64,000 bases of DNA from JBQLZQ01 sp052168355 (lineage in GTDB: Bacteria > Pseudomonadota > Alphaproteobacteria > DSM-16000 > Inquilinaceae), in contig JBQLZQ010000009.1 in NCBI GenBank assembly GCA_052168355.1, forward strand, positions 1 through 64,000, read 5' to 3'. Position 1 is the first letter of the stretch; the number at the start of each line of letters is the position of its first letter. The notes below the pieces were generated by a model, which worked only from the letters and a program-made list of their open reading frames with translations, ran no database searches and was not told the DNA's origin. Below are positions 26,046 through 35,105 of this stretch, in pieces. Made by a program: the position numbers and the translations under genes.

Positions 26046-27635
26046 ATGAACCATGCGTCCTTCTTGCGACCGATCGCCCTTGGCCTCGGTCTCGCCCTGA
26101 CCGCCGGCGCGGCATCGGCCCAAACCCTCACCATGGGGGTGCGCGGCGGGCCGGAATCGCTCGACCCCCATTTCTCGGCCCTCGGCCCGCATGCCGAGGC
26201 CGCCAAGCACATCTTCGATACGCTGGTCTGGTCGGGCGACGATCTGCAGATCGAACCGGGGCTTGCCACGTCCTGGACGCCGCTGGACGAGGACACTTGG
26301 GAATTCAAGCTGCGGGAAGGGGTCACCTTCCACGACGGTTCGACGTTCGACGCGGAGGATGTGAAATTCTCCATCGAGCGCATCCCGGTGGTGACCGGCC
26401 CGACGACGACCACCATCTATGTCCGCCGCGTGGCCGAGGTCGAGATCGTCGATCCTTATACGCTGCACATCCATACCGACGGCCCGGCGGCCACGCTGCC
26501 CTACGACTTCGTACGTCTGTTCATCGTCAGCGCCGAGGCGGCGGCGGACTATTCGACGCCCGAAACGTCGGCCGAGGGCTTCAACAGCGGCGCCGCCGCC
26601 ATCGGCACCGGCCCCTACAAGCTGGTCAGTTGGGAACCCAAGGGCGATCTGGTGCTCGAACGCTTCGACGATTACTGGCGCGGCATGGGCGCCTGGGAGA
26701 CGGTGATCCGCAAGGAGATCCCCAACGACAGCTCGCGGCTGGCCGCGCTCAAGGCCGGGCAGGTCGACATCGTCAACTATGTGTCGTCGGTCGACTATCT
26801 GGCGCTTCAGAACGACCCGTCGGTCGATGTCATCATCGGCGACAGCGTCTATGTCATGAACCTTCAGCTCGATCAGCGCGAGGTCACGCCGATGGTGCGG
26901 GCCAAGGACGGGTCGGCCCTGGACGAAAACCCGCTGCGCGATATTCGCGTGCGTCAGGCGATCGATCTGGCCATCGACCGCGAGGTGATGGTCGAGATCG
27001 TGCTGGAGGGCCTGGGCGTGCCGGCCAACCAGATGATGCCGCCCGGTTTCTTCGGGTCGAACGAGAGCATTCCGATGCCCGAGCACGACGTCGAGAAAGC
27101 CAAGGCCCTGTTGGCCGACGCCGGCTATCCCGACGGGTTCGAGATCGACCTGTACTGCACGAGCGACCGTCTGCCCGGCGACGGCGCGATCTGCCAAGGC
27201 CTGGGCCAGATGTTGACCCAGGCGGGGATCACCACCAACGTCAACGCCATTTCCAGGACGGTGTACTTCCCGGCCCAGGCGCGGCTTGAATACTCCGTCT
27301 TCATGAACGGCTGGGGTACTCTGACGGGCGAGGCATCGTACACCCTGGGCAGCCTTGCCCATTCCAACGACCCGGACGTCAAGCTGGGCGCCTTCAACCG
27401 GATCGAGTACTACAACGAACGGGTCGACGCGCTGCTGCAGGAGGCGGCGACGGAATTGGACGAGGCCAAGCGCCGCGCGCTGTACGAGGAGGCGATGGCG
27501 CTGACCATGGCCGACAAGGTCTATATCTCACTGGTGCAGCTTCAGACGGTGTGGGCGGCAAGGGCCGGGGCCCTGGAATTGTCGCCGCGGTACGACGAGG
27601 ATACGCTCGCCTTCTTCATCACGCCCAAGGGCTAG
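26046..27635 (+). CDS. ABC transporter substrate-binding protein, peptide/nickel family 5
   Basis: A 529-residue periplasmic binding protein of SBP family 5 (DppA/OppA). A Sec signal peptide of about 25 residues ends in GAASA. The mature part has the family signature PHFSALGPH, then WEFKLREGVTFHDGSTFDAEDVKFSIER (about 88-115). AGG-AG ribosome-binding site precedes ATG 26046 by 10 bases. It is the first gene of a complete dipeptide-type importer divergent from the MarR/hydrolase operon, so its ligand is probably the substrate of that operon. Confidence 0.94.
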   Translation: MNHASFLRPIALGLGLALTAGAASAQTLTMGVRGGPESLDPHFSALGPHAEAAKHIFDTLVWSGDDLQIEPGLATSWTPLDEDTWEFKLREGVTFHDGSTFDAEDVKFSIERIPVVTGPTTTTIYVRRVAEVEIVDPYTLHIHTDGPAATLPYDFVRLFIVSAEAAADYSTPETSAEGFNSGAAAIGTGPYKLVSWEPKGDLVLERFDDYWRGMGAWETVIRKEIPNDSSRLAALKAGQVDIVNYVSSVDYLALQNDPSVDVIIGDSVYVMNLQLDQREVTPMVRAKDGSALDENPLRDIRVRQAIDLAIDREVMVEIVLEGLGVPANQMMPPGFFGSNESIPMPEHDVEKAKALLADAGYPDGFEIDLYCTSDRLPGDGAICQGLGQMLTQAGITTNVNAISRTVYFPAQARLEYSVFMNGWGTLTGEASYTLGSLAHSNDPDVKLGAFNRIEYYNERVDALLQEAATELDEAKRRALYEEAMALTMADKVYISLVQLQTVWAARAGALELSPRYDEDTLAFFITPKG

Positions 27636-27653
27636 GCGCGCGCCATCTCAACG

Positions 27654-27682
27654 GGCCGGGCGGTGAAAGCCGCCCGGCCTTT
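27654..27682 (+). terminator. intercistronic hairpin after the binding-protein gene
   Basis: GGCCGGGCGG / CCGCCCGGCC, a perfect 10-bp stem around TGAAAG, is followed by TTTCCTTT. It lies 18 bases after the binding-protein stop and about 50 before the first permease gene. Such partial terminators or 3'-end-stabilising hairpins usually keep binding protein in excess over the membrane components. Confidence 0.7.
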
Positions 27683-27734
27683 CCTTTGGCCCTGAGAGCC
27701 TGTCTCGAAACAGGACATGGTCTGAGGCCGGTGA

Positions 27735-28709
27735 ATGCTCGGTTTCGTCATCCAGCGCCTCCTGCAGGCCGTCGTCGTCATGGTCGTCATGTCGGTGATC
27801 GTGTTCTTCGGCGTCTACGCCATCGGCAACCCGGTCGATATCGTCATCCCGCCCGACGCCACCCAGGAGATCCGGGCCGAAGCGATCCGGCGTCTGGGCC
27901 TCGACCGGCCGCTGTGGGAGCAATACTGGATCTTCGCCACGAACCTGGTCCAGGGCGATTTCGGACGGTCCTTCGTCTACAACATCCGGGTGCTCGACCT
28001 CATCGGCGGGCGGTTTCCCGCCACCCTGGAACTGGTCCTCCTCTCGGTCGTCACGGCGACCGTCGCCGGCGTCGCGCTGGGGGTCTATGCCGGCTACCGC
28101 CCGGACAGCGGCGTCTCCAAGGGCATCATGGTGATCTCGGTGCTCGGCTTTTCGGTCCCGTCCTTCTGGGTCGGCCTGATCCTGATCCTGACGTTCGCGG
28201 TCTCGCTCGGCTGGCTGCCGGCCGGCGGCCGCGGCGAGACGGTGCATCTCCTGGGGACCGAATGGAGTTTCCTGACCGGCGACGGGCTGGCGCATCTGGT
28301 GCTGCCGGCGGTCAATCTGGCGCTGTTCAAGCTGGCGATGATGATCCGCCTGGCCCGCGCCGGTACCCGCGAAATCATGCTGACCGACACCATCAAGTTC
28401 GCCCGCGCCGCCGGACTCTCGGAATCGGTGATCCTGCGCCGGCACCTGCTCAAGCTCATCTCCATTCCGATCATCACCGTCTTCGGGCTTGAGCTGGGGT
28501 CGACGCTGGCCTTCGCCGTCGTCACCGAAACGATCTTTTCCTGGCCGGGGGTGGGCAAGCTGATCATCGATTCCATCGCCGTGCTCGACCGCCCGGTGAT
28601 GGTCGCCTATCTGATCCTGACGGCCGCCTTGTTCGTGACCATCAATTTCGTCGTCGATCTGGTGTTCGCGCTGATCGACCCGCGCATCCGCGCCCGGGCC
28701 GCGTCGTGA
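27735..28709 (+). CDS. dipeptide-type ABC transporter permease (DppB-like)
   Basis: A 324-residue inner-membrane permease with six transmembrane segments. It has the N-terminal MLGFVIQRLLQAVVVM helix shared by DppB/OppB and, on its cytoplasmic loop, the EAA motif around FARAAGLSESVILRRHLLK (about 217-235), which contacts the ATPases. It pairs with the overlapping downstream permease to form the channel. The gene follows the hairpin terminator after the binding-protein gene. Confidence 0.93.
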   Translation: MLGFVIQRLLQAVVVMVVMSVIVFFGVYAIGNPVDIVIPPDATQEIRAEAIRRLGLDRPLWEQYWIFATNLVQGDFGRSFVYNIRVLDLIGGRFPATLELVLLSVVTATVAGVALGVYAGYRPDSGVSKGIMVISVLGFSVPSFWVGLILILTFAVSLGWLPAGGRGETVHLLGTEWSFLTGDGLAHLVLPAVNLALFKLAMMIRLARAGTREIMLTDTIKFARAAGLSESVILRRHLLKLISIPIITVFGLELGSTLAFAVVTETIFSWPGVGKLIIDSIAVLDRPVMVAYLILTAALFVTINFVVDLVFALIDPRIRARAAS

Positions 28710-29596
28710 GCGCGCCGCGCCAGCCCGCCACCCCGTTCGGACGGTTCTGGGCCGAGTTCCGCGAGAGCCCCGTGGCCGTCGGCGCCCTGGTGGTGGTGGT
28801 GGTGATCGTTGTTCTCGCCGTGTCCGCGCCGCTGATCGCGCCGCAGGATCCGTACGATCTGGGCGCGCTGTCGCTGCTGGATTCGCGGCGGCCACCCGGC
28901 TTTGTCGGATCGGGCGGCTATACCCATCTGCTGGGCACCGACCCGCAGGGGCGGGACCTTCTGTCGGCCATCTTCTACGGTCTTCGGATCTCGCTCCAGG
29001 TCGGGCTGGCCGCCGGCGGCGTGGCCCTGACGGTCGGCACGATCCTGGGCATCCTGGCCGCCTATGTCGGCGGCCGCGTCGAAATGCTGATCATGCGGAT
29101 CGTCGACCTGCAGCTTTCGTTCCCCGCGATCCTGCTGGCGCTTGTCCTGGTGGCGCTGCTGGGGCAGGGCAAGGCCCAGCTCATCGGCGCTCTGGTCGCC
29201 GCCCAATACGCCTATTTCGCCCGCACCGCCTATGGCGCCGCCACGTCGGAGCGGCGCAAGGATTACATCGAGGCGGCGGTGGCCACCCCCCTGTCGGGGC
29301 GGCGTGTCGTGCTGCGCCACCTGTTGCCCAACTGCATGCCGCCGCTGATCGTGGTGGCCACGGTCCAGATCGCCAGTTCGATCAGCCTGGAGGCGACGCT
29401 CAGCTTTCTCGGCCTCGGTCTGCCGGTGACGGAACCGTCCCTTGGCATGCTCATCGCCAACGGCTTTCCCTACATGATGAGCGGGCGCTACTGGATCTCG
29501 GTCTATCCGGGCGTGGCCCTGATTATTCTGATCGTGGCCATAAACCTGGTCGGCGACCGGGTCAGGGACCAGTTCAACCCCAGGCTCCGTCGATGA
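28706..29596 (+). CDS. dipeptide-type ABC transporter permease (DppC-like)
   Basis: A 296-residue second permease with an N-terminal anchoring segment, the DppC/OppC signature GTDPQGRDLLSAIFYG (about residues 77-92) and an EAA loop YIEAAVATPLSGRRVVLRHLLP. The GTG start overlaps the DppB-like stop by four bases. Six membrane segments are visible. Partner of the preceding permease. Confidence 0.93.
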   Translation: MSAPRQPATPFGRFWAEFRESPVAVGALVVVVVIVVLAVSAPLIAPQDPYDLGALSLLDSRRPPGFVGSGGYTHLLGTDPQGRDLLSAIFYGLRISLQVGLAAGGVALTVGTILGILAAYVGGRVEMLIMRIVDLQLSFPAILLALVLVALLGQGKAQLIGALVAAQYAYFARTAYGAATSERRKDYIEAAVATPLSGRRVVLRHLLPNCMPPLIVVATVQIASSISLEATLSFLGLGLPVTEPSLGMLIANGFPYMMSGRYWISVYPGVALIILIVAINLVGDRVRDQFNPRLRR

Positions 29597-30573
29597 CCGA
29601 GGTGTTGCGCGTCGAGGGGCTCAAGACCCATTTCTTCACCCGCGCCGGGGTGGTGAAGGCCGTGGACGGCGTCTCCTTCGGGCTGGAGCGGGGCGAAATC
29701 GTGGGCCTGGTCGGCGAAAGCGGGTCGGGCAAGACCGTGACCGGGTTCTCGCTGCTGGGGCTGGTCGACCCGCCGGGGCGCATCGTCGAGGGCTCCGTCC
29801 GCCTCAACGGCGACGAGCTTGTGGGCCTGCCGGACCGGGCCCTGCGCCGGCGCCGGGGGCGCGATATCTCGATGATCTTCCAGGATCCGATCGCCACCCT
29901 CAACCCCCTGCTGACCATCGGCCAGCAGATGCGCCTGGCCATCGAGGCCCATGACACGGTACCGGCCCGGATGGCCGATGACCGCGCCGCCGACCTTCTC
30001 GACCGAGTGGGCATCCCCTCGGCCCGCGCCCGTCTCAAGGCCTATCCGCACGAATTCTCCGGCGGCATGCGCCAGCGGGTGGCCATCGCCATCGCGCTTT
30101 TGCACCAGCCCGGCGTGGTGGTCGCCGACGAGCCGACGACGGCGCTCGACGTCTCGATCCAGGCCCAGATCCTGACCCTGATGCGCGAGCTTTGCGCCGA
30201 GACCGGCACCGCCATGATCTGGATCAGCCACGACCTTGCCGTCGTCTCCAGCCTGGCGGTCCGGCTGCTGGTGATGTATGCGGGCCGGGTCGTGGAGCAG
30301 GGCCCGACGGCCGCCGTGCTGCGCGACCCGCGCCACCCCTACACGCAAGGTCTGATCGCCTCGCTGCCGGCGACCGCCGAACCCGGCCGGCCGCTGCGCC
30401 AGATCCCGGGCACGACGCCCTCGCTGCTGTCGCTGCCGTCGGGATGTCCCTTTGCGCCCCGCTGCGACCGGGCCTCCGCCGCCTGCGGGACAGACCCGGC
30501 GCTTCACCGCGAGGGAGACCGGGCCTATGCCTGCTTCCATCCGGTCGGCGTCCCCGAGGAGGCGCGACCGTGA
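29593..30573 (+). CDS. dipeptide-type ABC transporter ATP-binding protein (DppD-like)
   Basis: A 326-residue ABC ATPase. Walker A is GESGSGKT (about 41-48), the signature is FSGGMRQRV (about 155-163) and Walker B is VVVADEPTTALD (about 174-185). The oligopeptide-type C-terminal extension has CPFAPRCDRAS, whose Cys residues can bind an iron-sulfur cluster in this family. The ATG overlaps the permease stop. Confidence 0.94.
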   Translation: MTEVLRVEGLKTHFFTRAGVVKAVDGVSFGLERGEIVGLVGESGSGKTVTGFSLLGLVDPPGRIVEGSVRLNGDELVGLPDRALRRRRGRDISMIFQDPIATLNPLLTIGQQMRLAIEAHDTVPARMADDRAADLLDRVGIPSARARLKAYPHEFSGGMRQRVAIAIALLHQPGVVVADEPTTALDVSIQAQILTLMRELCAETGTAMIWISHDLAVVSSLAVRLLVMYAGRVVEQGPTAAVLRDPRHPYTQGLIASLPATAEPGRPLRQIPGTTPSLLSLPSGCPFAPRCDRASAACGTDPALHREGDRAYACFHPVGVPEEARP

Positions 30574-31571
30574 CAGGCTTTCTGACCGTCGAGAATGTCA
30601 GCAAGGCCTTCCAGCCGCGCCTCAGCCTGGGCGAGAGGATCGCCGCGCGCCTGGGGGCCGGGGCCGACACGCGGCCGCTGCGCGCCGTCGACCGAGTCAG
30701 CCTGGCCATCGAGAAGGGGGAGACCCTGGGGCTGGTCGGCGAGTCGGGATGCGGCAAGTCGACCCTGGGGCGGATCATCGCCGGGATCATCGGTCCAGAC
30801 ACCGGCCGGACCAGCATCGACGGCGCGCCGGTCATGGTCGACGGCGCCAAGGTGACCACCCGCGTCCAGACGGTGTTTCAGGATCCGTTCGCCTCGCTGG
30901 ATCCGCGCATGAAGGTGGGCGAGGCGGTGGCCGAGGGCCCCATCGCCCACGGTCTGGTCGCGCGCGCGGACGCGGTGCGCTACGTCGCCGACTGGTTCGC
31001 CCGCGTCGGCCTGGGTGCGGAGGCGATGCCCCGCTATCCGCACCAGTTCTCCGGCGGCCAGCGCCAACGCATCGCCATCGCCCGGGCGCTGGCCATGCAG
31101 CCCGATCTCCTGATCTGCGACGAGCCGGTGGCCTCGCTCGACGTTTCGATCCAGGCGCAGATCATCAACCTGTTTCTCGATCTGCGCCGCGATCTGGGTC
31201 TGACCTGCCTGTTCATCAGCCACGATCTTTCGGTCGTGCGCCATGTCAGCGACCGGATGGCGGTGATGTATCTGGGACGCATCGTCGAGCTGGGCGAGAC
31301 CGCCGCCGTCTTCGAGCGCCCGGCGCATCCCTATACGGCGGCGCTGCTGTCGAGCGTGCCGCGGCTGGTGCTGGCGTCCGACACGCTGGTCGCGTTCGAA
31401 CCGATCGCCGGCGAGATCCCCTCGGCGCTCAACCCGCCGCCCGGATGCCATTTCGCGCCGCGCTGCCCGCTGGCGGAAGCGCGATGCACGGCGGAGGCGC
31501 CGCCCCTGCGCGAGGTCGCGCCGCGCCGGCTTGCGGCGTGCCACTTCAGCGAACGGCAGCTAAGCGCATGA
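30570..31571 (+). CDS. dipeptide-type ABC transporter ATP-binding protein (DppF-like)
   Basis: A 333-residue second ABC ATPase. Walker A is GESGCGKST near residue 58, the signature is FSGGQRQRI, Walker B is LLICDEPVASLD, and the C-terminal extension contains GCHFAPRCPLAEARC. It has an insert (LGERIAARLGAG) after strand 1 that is typical of DppF. GTG start overlaps the previous stop (GTGA). Together with the preceding four genes it completes the importer. Confidence 0.94.
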   Translation: MTGFLTVENVSKAFQPRLSLGERIAARLGAGADTRPLRAVDRVSLAIEKGETLGLVGESGCGKSTLGRIIAGIIGPDTGRTSIDGAPVMVDGAKVTTRVQTVFQDPFASLDPRMKVGEAVAEGPIAHGLVARADAVRYVADWFARVGLGAEAMPRYPHQFSGGQRQRIAIARALAMQPDLLICDEPVASLDVSIQAQIINLFLDLRRDLGLTCLFISHDLSVVRHVSDRMAVMYLGRIVELGETAAVFERPAHPYTAALLSSVPRLVLASDTLVAFEPIAGEIPSALNPPPGCHFAPRCPLAEARCTAEAPPLREVAPRRLAACHFSERQLSA

Positions 31572-31606
31572 AGGGCCGTCTGTCATTGAGCCGGCCGTAA
31601 GCTGGC

Positions 31607-32455
31607 CTATCGTGCTCGTCGACGATTCTGAATAAATCGTAAACTCTGTGCGTCGACACCGTAGATGTACTTCTGAGCTTCCCGCACCGTCTTGTCGTTG
31701 ACCTGCTTTACGAGCGAAGCGAGCGATACGTTAGGCAATCCCTCTGCTAGCTTATGGCCTCGTGTCGCAACGAACAGTCTATCGGGTGCGATCGGCAGAG
31801 CCACACCCAATTGTGGATTATCAAGGTCGCCGAAAAAAAGGGCCGGTCGATCGCCAAGCAATAAGTCGTGCCGCACGCTGGACACATCGAAAACCCACCA
31901 CTTTAGTTGCAGCAGCGCATTGCCTACCCGGTCATGGTTCAAGAGGTCATGATAGAATGTCAGCCCGACATTCTCGATCAGGCCTGGAAAACGACGCTCC
32001 GTCCACTCCTCTAGCGAAGGCGGATCGTCTTCATTCGAGAGTTGCACATATTCATAAGGATTCTGGGCAAGTGAGCGTCGCAGTTCGGTATCGGACTCAG
32101 TGACCAATTTGTGAACAACCGTCGGTTCGCGAATACGCAGCGACATGATGAAACGGACCCAAGCACAACGCTCGTCATGCGTAGTGTCACGTAACTGCCG
32201 GTTGTAAAGCTTGCCCCGTACGAGAGCAGCGTCGTTGTCGACCTGTTGGAGAACGACCGTTTCAATGTCGTGCTTTTTCATACCCGCTATTTCATCGCGT
32301 GTTAGGGCCAGCATATTGTTCCGATAGCCGGTACTTTTTGGAGCTTTCCTAGTGGTATGAACGCCCGTCGCCGTCACATGATAGACTTGCAGCGCCCCAT
32401 CGTGCGGCGATGTCCACGGACGTTGCAGAAATTGTGGAACATAGTGATTGCGCAT
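31607..32455 (-). CDS. DUF4238 domain protein
   Basis: A 282-residue soluble protein opening with RNHYVPQFLQRPW, the signature of DUF4238. Further blocks are an all-helical core with WVRFIMSLRIREP and the C-terminal FGDLDNPQLGVALPIAPDRLF. Function of the domain is unknown. The gene is visibly less GC-rich than its flanks and uses codons rare in neighbouring genes (TTA, AGA, CTA), so it was probably acquired recently. It sits between the importer operon and mgtE with no partner gene. ATG 32455 is chosen because the family motif begins there. Confidence 0.82.
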   Translation of the reverse strand: MRNHYVPQFLQRPWTSPHDGALQVYHVTATGVHTTRKAPKSTGYRNNMLALTRDEIAGMKKHDIETVVLQQVDNDAALVRGKLYNRQLRDTTHDERCAWVRFIMSLRIREPTVVHKLVTESDTELRRSLAQNPYEYVQLSNEDDPPSLEEWTERRFPGLIENVGLTFYHDLLNHDRVGNALLQLKWWVFDVSSVRHDLLLGDRPALFFGDLDNPQLGVALPIAPDRLFVATRGHKLAEGLPNVSLASLVKQVNDKTVREAQKYIYGVDAQSLRFIQNRRRAR

Positions 32456-32649
32456 CGAAAGTCTTACCGTCAGACATAAGACCAAATACGGGCGGGAAAG
32501 CTGACGATGCCCGTAACACTCCATATGTAACGTTCAATTCAAACGTCGTGGCGGTCATGTTTGGCGTAGGCATCGGCGGGGCAGGGCTGAATGGTGTTCG
32601 GTCCCATACCCACGTTGGCCCTGGCGTCGTAGACTCCGGCGGGTCCCCC

Positions 32650-33654
32650 TCACAAGATCAGCGCGGTCACCAGGACGAAGTAAAGAAACAGGCTGCCCAC
32701 GTCCTGGATGATGGTGCAGATCGGGCCGCTGCCCAGCGCCGGGTCCGATCCCAGGCGCAGGAAGATCCACGGCAGTCCGAACCCGACCACGGCCGAGAGC
32801 ATACCGCCGCCCAGGACAGCCAGGCCGACGGCCGCCGACAGCGTGCCGTCGCCAAAGGCGAGAAACACCATGGTCGAGGAGATCAGGCCCAGCGAGGCGC
32901 CGATGGCCATGCCGATGATCAGTTCGCCCGCCATCAGCCGGGTGATGGAGACGTCGTCGGACGACAGGCCGCGGACCGCCACCGAAACCGCCTGGGCGCC
33001 GATGGCGCCGGCGATGTAGACCAGGGCGGGGACGAAAAAGGCGACCCGCACATTGGCCGACAGGGACTCCTCGAAACCGGCCATCACCACGGTGATGACC
33101 GACGAGGCCAACAGACCGAAGACCAGCCACGGCAGCCGCCGCCGGAAGCGGTCGAACAGCGGCGCGTCCAGCGACACCGACGGCCCGTGCCGATGCGGCG
33201 CGATGCCGGCGAGCCGCTGCAGGTCTTCCAGATGCTCGGCGCGCAGGATCCGGAACAGGGCTTCGGGCGGCACCGCGCCGATCAGCCGGTCCCGGTCGTC
33301 GACCACCGGCACGGCGATCATGTTGAGCTGCATGGCCAGGAGGGCGATCTGCTCCTGATCGTCGCCGGGTCGGACGGCCTCGTGCTCCGGCTCCATGATC
33401 TCGCCGATCCGCCGGCTGCCGTCGCCAAGCAGGTCGTTGATCCGGACGATGCCCTCCAGCCGGCCCTCGGCATCGGTCACGAACACCGTGTCGGCGCAGT
33501 CGAACGCGTGGCCGCGCAGGGACTGGATGACCGTCTCGACCGCCGTGTCCGCCGTGGCGCGGGGGATGCGGGTGACCATATGGGACAGGGCGGTTCCGGC
33601 CGGCGCTGCCGGGTCGGGCGAACTATCGTGGGTCACGGCGTTATTGTCCTTCAC
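32650..33654 (-). CDS. mgtE: MgtE-family magnesium transporter lacking the N domain
   Basis: A 334-residue protein: paired CBS domains (about residues 25-150, with DTVFVTDAEGRLEGIV and VPVVDDRDRLIGAV) and then a five-segment membrane domain. Pore features are VPALVYIAGAIGAQAV and TIIQDVGS, where the Asp matches the family Mg2+-selectivity residue. Typical MgtE proteins are about 450 residues with an N-terminal superhelical domain that senses cytosolic Mg2+; it is missing here, and no decayed version is evident upstream. Gating by the CBS pair alone is implied. Confidence 0.85.
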   Translation of the reverse strand: MKDNNAVTHDSSPDPAAPAGTALSHMVTRIPRATADTAVETVIQSLRGHAFDCADTVFVTDAEGRLEGIVRINDLLGDGSRRIGEIMEPEHEAVRPGDDQEQIALLAMQLNMIAVPVVDDRDRLIGAVPPEALFRILRAEHLEDLQRLAGIAPHRHGPSVSLDAPLFDRFRRRLPWLVFGLLASSVITVVMAGFEESLSANVRVAFFVPALVYIAGAIGAQAVSVAVRGLSSDDVSITRLMAGELIIGMAIGASLGLISSTMVFLAFGDGTLSAAVGLAVLGGGMLSAVVGFGLPWIFLRLGSDPALGSGPICTIIQDVGSLFLYFVLVTALIL

Positions 33655-33779
33655 GTCGACGGCACCTCGGCGTGCCGCGGGGACCCGACGGATAGCAGCT
33701 TTTTTCGGCCTCCGTCACCGCCGATCGAGCAGCTGGCCGATCCGGATCCCGGCCCCGACATCGACGCGCTGATGGCGCA

Positions 33780-34025
33780 GGGTTCGGGGAGTCGCCGTGG
33801 CTCGGCGACCTGACGGTGAGCAGGCGGCATCGCGGGCGTGGCGTCGGCGGGTTCCTGATCGATGCCCTGCGCGAGCGGGCGGTCGCGTTGGGATGCGAGC
33901 GCATCGTGCTGGAACTCTGGACCGAAAACGCGACGGCCCGAGCGTTCCATGAAGTGGCGGGGGCAATCCGGGATACCGAAGCTGGAGATTTACGCGCTTC
34001 CGATCGGCCTGTGGTGACCCGTTGA
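33780..34025 (+). pseudogene. broken GNAT acetyltransferase fragment
   Basis: The frame encodes GDLTVSRRHRGRGVGGFLIDAL, then CERIVLELWTENATARAFHE, which is the acetyl-CoA loop and following strand/helix of a GNAT enzyme. The N-terminal half is absent in this frame. The preceding codons in another frame (DPDPGPDIDALMAQ, 33741-33782) might be its earlier part, implying a frameshift near 33785. The end after HEVAGA also looks degraded. I treat it as non-functional. Confidence 0.5.
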
Positions 34026-34092
34026 ACTTCCGAAGCTAGGCATCGTCGGCGTTCCCGACGCTGGCGACCAAGACCGTGCTGTTGACGGACGG

Positions 34093-34746
34093 TCATGCAC
34101 CGCGATCGGCTCTCCCATTCAGGGCGGTGCGCCCGCGATGCACGAACACCGCGCACAGTGTGCCGATGATCGCGCAGGCTATGAGGCCCAAGGCACGCTC
34201 GATCAGCCCGTCCACGGAGGTCGGTGCCAGAAGAAAAACCGGCGCGGCCGCGCACCAGAGGACTGCTAGTCCGATCAGCGTCCACTTCGCCCAACCGTGG
34301 TCGCCGCCAAGGCTTGGCGCCATACAAGCCGGCACGATCAGGAACAGGGCGCCAAGCCCGTAGACCAGATAGGCATGGACGACCACACCTTCGCTGTCGC
34401 CGTCGCCATATTCGTTGCGCGCCGCGATGATCACGACCAAAGCCGCAAGGATGGCCAAGGACAGGACGCCGAAGGACCAGCCGATGGTGCCGCGATGGGA
34501 ATGGGACGCAGCCAGAGCCGTCGCCACCAACCCTGCGGCGAAACCGTAGAGCGCGACATCCATGACGATTTCGGAGTGGCCCGCGGCCAGATCGCTAATC
34601 GTATCGGAAACCCAGTTGTAGTCAGAGACGAAGAAGGGGGCGACCAACGTACCGACTAGAAGCACCAGACAGCCGAGCAGGCCGAGCGATCCAAGCGCAG
34701 TCAGGTAATAGGGTTGCTCCTGAGTTGCCGGATGGCGAATCGCCAT
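34093..34746 (-). CDS. DUF998 family membrane protein
   Basis: A 217-residue integral membrane protein with about six transmembrane segments. The conserved DUF998 motif YNWVSDTISDLAAG lies after the first segment (about residues 43-56). ATG 34746 is preferred over the TTG three codons upstream. DUF998 proteins occur in bacteria and archaea without known function. No operon partner is visible. Confidence 0.82.
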   Translation of the reverse strand: MAIRHPATQEQPYYLTALGSLGLLGCLVLLVGTLVAPFFVSDYNWVSDTISDLAAGHSEIVMDVALYGFAAGLVATALAASHSHRGTIGWSFGVLSLAILAALVVIIAARNEYGDGDSEGVVVHAYLVYGLGALFLIVPACMAPSLGGDHGWAKWTLIGLAVLWCAAAPVFLLAPTSVDGLIERALGLIACAIIGTLCAVFVHRGRTALNGRADRGA

Positions 34747-34755
34747 ATGTTCCAA

Positions 34756-35105
34756 CGGCCTATCCTTCCATTGATCTCGAAATCCGGCTATCGTTCCCGT
34801 GTCCAGCGTGCCGATGTCAACGGTGCAGGTCTCGAACCGTTCCGATCAACGTGCTGAGATCTGACCGGGGTGGACGCATTGGCGCATCGACGCGAGATCG
34901 CGCCCAATGGATGGCGCGTGGCGGGCCGTGCGAGACAAGAATTCGAACTATTCGTTCGCCATAGCCGTACGATAGGATAGGACCCCGACACGGCTTACCG
35001 CTCGGGTTTGTGAGCAAGCGCGTCAATGCGTCGTGCCGGCAAACTGAAAACGAACCATCCACGGGCTTTTTGCTTGCGTCCCCCCTGACCACTGGATCCG
35101 GGTCG
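34756..35105. other. 350-base gap without a gene
   Basis: No frame here has coding character. The only structure I see is one copy of the 57-base imperfect repeat at 34918-34974. Base composition is lower in GC than the core parts of the window, in keeping with an accessory patch. Confidence 0.6.
34918..34974 (+). repeat. imperfect direct repeat, copy 1
   Basis: Begins GTGGCGGGCC and matches copy 2 at 36704-36760 in 45 of 57 positions by eye, without gaps. In one frame both encode a similar short peptide (VAGRARQ / VAGQARQ, then ELF and a basic stretch), so this may be a shared coding remnant, possibly the end of a lost mobile-element gene. The two copies lie on either side of the hydrolase gene. 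Confidence 0.6.

Noticed and set aside
32410..33813. 467-codon plus-strand frame across mgtE
   Set aside because: Antisense to mgtE for most of its length with His/Gln/Arg-rich composition and no domain.
34093..34746. DUF998 gene as part of a cassette with the broken GNAT gene
   Set aside because: The two are on opposite strands, converge, and share no signal; no functional link is visible.
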